8,854 nucleotides of DNA from an uncultured Eubacteriales bacterium. GTDB taxonomy: Bacteria > Bacillota > Clostridia > Oscillospirales > Acutalibacteraceae. A model generated the notes under the pieces. The model saw nothing but the letters and a program-made list of their open reading frames with translations, was not told where the DNA came from and searched no databases. The stretch spans positions 1-8,854 of the forward strand of contig CAKSDA010000064.1 in the NCBI GenBank assembly GCA_934444895.1. The letters run 5' to 3'. Both the position numbers and the translations under genes were made by a program. This document shows, one piece after another, positions 6,926 to 8,854 of the stretch (position 1 is the first letter of the stretch; each line of letters begins with the position of its first letter).

Positions 6926-6931
6926 TCCTTC
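6926..6931 (-). promoter_or_regulatory. Ribosome binding site that decides the ispF start
   Basis: The minus strand reads GAAGGA, with 8 nt to the ATG at 6917. The other in-frame ATG (6924-6926) overlaps this site and cannot use it. Confidence 0.7.
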
Positions 6932-6965
6932 AAAATTTATTTAGCAGATTTATTCCTATTAAGCG

Positions 6966-7718
6966 TCAGCTTAAAAAGGCAGTTGCAATTAAAATATCTT
7001 CTTGAGTTGTAATTTTAATATTCTTATTATCCCCCGGCACAACATATACCGAATAACCTGCATTTTCCATAAGTGATGCGTCATCTGTAAAGATTTTTTC
7101 GGAGTTTTTTGCAAACTCTAAAGCCTTTGAGTAATCCGAAGCGAAAAATCCCTGAGGAGTTTGAACTGCAACAAGACGGCTTCGGTCCGGAGTACTTTCG
7201 ATTTTTCCTATAGCTCCTATTTCCTTTATTGTATCCTTAACAGGCACTGCCGGAACAGCGGCTGTAAATTCCTCTGTGGCCTTAATAACCCTGTTAATTA
7301 CCATTTCTGACACCAGCGGCCGTGCACCGTCATGCACAAGCACAATTTTAATATCCGGATTTTTAAGCAGTGTTTCAAATCCCAGTTTTACCGATTCCTG
7401 TCTGCTTTTTCCGCCATTAATTATATCTGTAACCTTATTTATTTTATATCTGCAAATCAAATTCTGAATATCCGCAACGGATTTTTCTTCAGAGACAACA
7501 ACAATGCTTTTAACCAACGGATTGCTTTCAAAAGGCATAATGGTTCTTATTATAACGGGAACATCCAAAATCGGAGTTAAAATTTTATCTGTGCCGTTCA
7601 TTCTGCTTGAATTGCCGGCCGCGGCAATAACAACACCAACCGGCAATGATTTGTATTCACTATCTGCGGTACAGTTTTCGGTTTTGGTATATTCTATTTT
7701 AAAAGTGTCAATTTTCAT
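6966..7718 (-). CDS. ispD: 2-C-methyl-D-erythritol 4-phosphate cytidylyltransferase (IspD) with N-terminal extension
   Basis: Cytoplasmic MEP-pathway enzyme that joins CTP and methylerythritol 4-phosphate to give CDP-methylerythritol and pyrophosphate. The 250-residue product has the nucleotide-binding loop AAAGNSSRM (32-40) with K45, VHDGARP (128-134, D130 expected to contact metal/CTP), AVPVKDTI (157-164), VQTPQGF (185-191), TDDASLME (211-218) and NIKITTQEDI (233-242). It is longer than most IspD (about 225-235) because about 27 residues precede the first beta strand (VGVVIAAAG). No other good start lies between, and the ATG has AGAGGT 5 nt upstream. The ATG overlaps the end of the PAP2 gene by 11 nt, indicating translational coupling. 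The extension is polar, contains one Cys, and has no motif I recognise. Confidence 0.95.
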   Translation of the reverse strand: MKIDTFKIEYTKTENCTADSEYKSLPVGVVIAAAGNSSRMNGTDKILTPILDVPVIIRTIMPFESNPLVKSIVVVSEEKSVADIQNLICRYKINKVTDIINGGKSRQESVKLGFETLLKNPDIKIVLVHDGARPLVSEMVINRVIKATEEFTAAVPAVPVKDTIKEIGAIGKIESTPDRSRLVAVQTPQGFFASDYSKALEFAKNSEKIFTDDASLMENAGYSVYVVPGDNKNIKITTQEDILIATAFLS

Positions 7719-8382
7719 TTTTTACCTCTTTATCCTTCTTTTCTGCGTTTTTGCCGAGTGCAACATAAGTGTCCCTGATTGAAACACAATATGTAATAAG
7801 TGAAACTATAGCTGCAACACTAAGCCCTGCCACAACATCAGAAATATAATGAACACCGACATAAACCCTGGAAAATCCTATAAGAAGCGGAAAAATTGCA
7901 AGAAAAGCAAGAACAGCCGTCTTTAAAGCGCCCTTTTTCATATACTGATACACAAGCAGAAACAGGCAAAAGCAAAGGGCTCCGCTGCTTGCCGCATGAC
8001 CGCTCGGAAAACTGTATCCTCCGGCCTTAACCAATGCGTCGACGCCGGGGCGCGCTCTGCCTACCGCCAGCTTTATAAGCTCGTTTAAAGTCCATGCACA
8101 TACCGTTGCGCTGACTGCCGGAAAAGCTATTTTGTTTCTAAAAAATCTTTTAGGCACTGCAAGCAGAATTGCACATATTAAAATTACGCTTTCGGTATTT
8201 CCCATAGAGGTTATGACCTTAAAAATGTCATCCGAAGCAGAGCCTATTACTCCGTTTACGGAACCGAAAACAGCTTTTCCGATTTCGGCGGAATTTTTAT
8301 TCATTGCCGCAGTAAAACACACTATGAACAAAACCGCAAACCCTATAATTAAATAAATAATTATATTCTTTTTGATTTTCAT
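7708..8382 (-). CDS. PAP2-family membrane phosphatase
   Basis: Integral-membrane, vanadium-haloperoxidase-fold acid phosphatase. The three PAP2 motifs are complete: K-x6-RP at 104-112 (KLAVGRARP), PSGH at 126-129, and SR-x5-H-x3-D at 171-182 (R172, H178 expected nucleophile, D182). About five or six hydrophobic segments are visible (roughly 7-24, 65-78, 87-103, 133-147, 154-170, 184-200), with a basic cytoplasmic tail (KKDKEVKNEN). Substrates in the family include phosphatidic acid, phosphatidylglycerophosphate and undecaprenyl diphosphate, and sequence alone does not choose among them. The stop codon lies within the start of ispD, so the two are coupled; this makes a prenyl-phosphate substrate an attractive but unproven idea. 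The ATG has AAGGGAAG 9 nt upstream, a slightly long spacing. Confidence 0.9.
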   Translation of the reverse strand: MKIKKNIIIYLIIGFAVLFIVCFTAAMNKNSAEIGKAVFGSVNGVIGSASDDIFKVITSMGNTESVILICAILLAVPKRFFRNKIAFPAVSATVCAWTLNELIKLAVGRARPGVDALVKAGGYSFPSGHAASSGALCFCLFLLVYQYMKKGALKTAVLAFLAIFPLLIGFSRVYVGVHYISDVVAGLSVAAIVSLITYCVSIRDTYVALGKNAEKKDKEVKNEN

Positions 8383-8470
8383 AAATAAGTTCTTCCCTTT
8401 TTATATGCTTTAAAACATAAGAAGCATTTTGTTAATGTGCCGGACTTAAAAGCCTTATATCTGATATTAT

Positions 8471-8510
8471 AAAACGAGGCACCCTAAATTAAAGGTGCCT
8501 GTACCGTTTT
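8471..8510 (-). terminator. Hairpin terminator downstream of the zinc-ribbon gene
   Basis: AGGCACC (8477-8483) and GGTGCCT (8494-8500) form a perfect 7-bp GC-rich stem with a 10-nt loop. Beyond it, AAAACG (8471-8476) can pair with CGTTTT (8505-8510) across a 4-nt bulge. On the minus strand the stem is followed by CGTTTTAT. It lies about 140 nt after the zinc-ribbon stop and about 90 nt before the PAP2 start, separating the two units. If a promoter lies upstream of it, it could instead act as an attenuator for PAP2-ispD-ispF. Confidence 0.75.
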
Positions 8511-8538
8511 TAACATTATTAATTTTATATGGTGCATT

Positions 8539-8583
8539 GCTGCAAAGCCCTGTAATACAGCAGTATTACTTCATTTTGCAAGC
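8539..8583. repeat. Nested inverted repeat downstream of the zinc-ribbon gene
   Basis: A perfect inner stem GTAATAC (8552-8558) / GTATTAC (8563-8569) with loop AGCA is flanked by an outer stem TGCAAA (8541-8546) / TTTGCA (8575-8580). The outer stem can be extended by GC/GC (8539-8540 with 8582-8583) past one bulged base. In the zinc-ribbon transcript this would be a structured 3' untranslated region. The minus strand also carries a weak promoter-like pair here (TTGCAA, 18 nt, TATTAC) with the -10 inside the inner repeat, so an operator is an alternative. Confidence 0.4.
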
Positions 8584-8638
8584 CTTGATACAGAAAAATT
8601 TCATTTCCGTTCAACTTTGCACTTTATACTAAAAATGC

Positions 8639-8854
8639 TTATTTGTCTTCATCACATTCTGCGTCGCTTTCGCAGCAATCTTCAGTATCAAAGTCAAACT
8701 CAAGATTTGTGCCGCAATTCGGACATGCGATTTCGCCCTCTTCAAGCATTTCACCGTCAAGATATACTATATCGTGACATGCCGGACATTCAACCTCGTA
8801 CACTTCATCGTCGATGTCTTCATATTCGTCATCGTCATCTTCGTCGTCATAGAC
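8639..8854 (-). CDS. C-terminal part of an acidic zinc-ribbon protein (5' part outside window)
   Basis: The last 71 residues of a minus-strand gene that enters from the right edge; stop codon TAA at 8639-8641. The fragment begins with an Asp/Glu run (DDEDDDDEYEDIDDE), then a zinc ribbon with CPAC (fragment residues 23-26) and CPNC (44-47) spaced by 17 residues, then a second acidic tail with three more Cys (60, 61, 67). The EVECP...CPNCG arrangement resembles the C-terminal part of small conserved clostridial proteins annotated as CD1247 N-terminal-domain proteins, from memory and unverified. It probably binds zinc; the acidic segments argue against simple DNA binding and could mimic nucleic acid or mediate protein contacts. 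No function can be assigned. The gene ends well before its terminator at 8471-8510. Confidence 0.75.
   Translation of the reverse strand, partial: VYDDEDDDDEYEDIDDEVYEVECPACHDIVYLDGEMLEEGEIACPNCGTNLEFDFDTEDCCESDAECDEDK

Noticed and set aside
135..8628. 12-nt repeat TTGCACTTTATA at 135-146 and 8617-8628, both in spacers
   Set aside because: In almost 9 kb of AT-rich DNA about one or more exact 12-nt repeats is expected by chance. The flanks differ and neither copy aligns with a plausible promoter.

Overview
The window looks like chromosomal housekeeping DNA from a low-GC, endospore-forming member of the Clostridia, probably an Oscillospiraceae/Ruminococcaceae-type gut anaerobe. This rests on the AT-rich spacers with strong GGAGG ribosome binding sites, the tail of a SigE-type sporulation sigma factor at the left edge, a DUF4830 protein, an unlinked MsmK/UgpC-type sugar ATPase and the use of the MEP isoprenoid pathway. 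No mobile element, CRISPR array, rRNA or tRNA is visible.

Layout. Position 3-71 (+) is the last 22 codons of a sigma factor. It converges on everything else, which is on the minus strand, and a strong 17-bp hairpin (226-270) separates the two directions. Reading the minus strand in its own direction (right to left), the order is: an acidic zinc-ribbon protein (5' part beyond the window) with its own terminator (8471-8510); a probable operon PAP2 phosphatase-ispD-ispF, whose first two genes overlap by 11 nt; a membrane-anchored DUF4830 protein; an RsuA-type 16S rRNA pseudouridine synthase; the MsmK-like ATPase, closed by a clear terminator (3664-3699); and lon followed by ysxC/engB, an order also found in Bacillus subtilis (lonA-ysxC). 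No spacer exceeds 300 bases. The three longest (72-335, 3431-3713, 8383-8638) hold terminators, a promoter and inverted repeats but no convincing small gene.

How the genes relate. Lon (protein quality control) and YsxC (50S assembly GTPase) form one unit. Its promoter, TTGACT-17-TATAAT, is embedded at the -35 in a perfect 15-bp-arm palindrome; this is the strongest regulatory signal in the window and a candidate operator I cannot assign to a known regulator. IspD and IspF are two steps of the MEP pathway that makes isoprenoid precursors. The coupled PAP2 protein could act on a lipid or prenyl phosphate, which would link precursor synthesis to the lipid-carrier cycle, but that is inference. 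The MsmK-like ATPase has no permease or binding protein nearby and probably energises several sugar importers encoded elsewhere.

I found no clearly novel multi-gene system. The items most worth a second look are the lon palindrome, the PAP2-ispD-ispF coupling with its N-terminally extended IspD, the structured region at 8539-8583, and the acidic zinc-ribbon and DUF4830 proteins of unknown function. Several starts were moved downstream of the longest possible reading frame because a Shine-Dalgarno sequence dictates it (ysxC, msmK, DUF4830, ispF).
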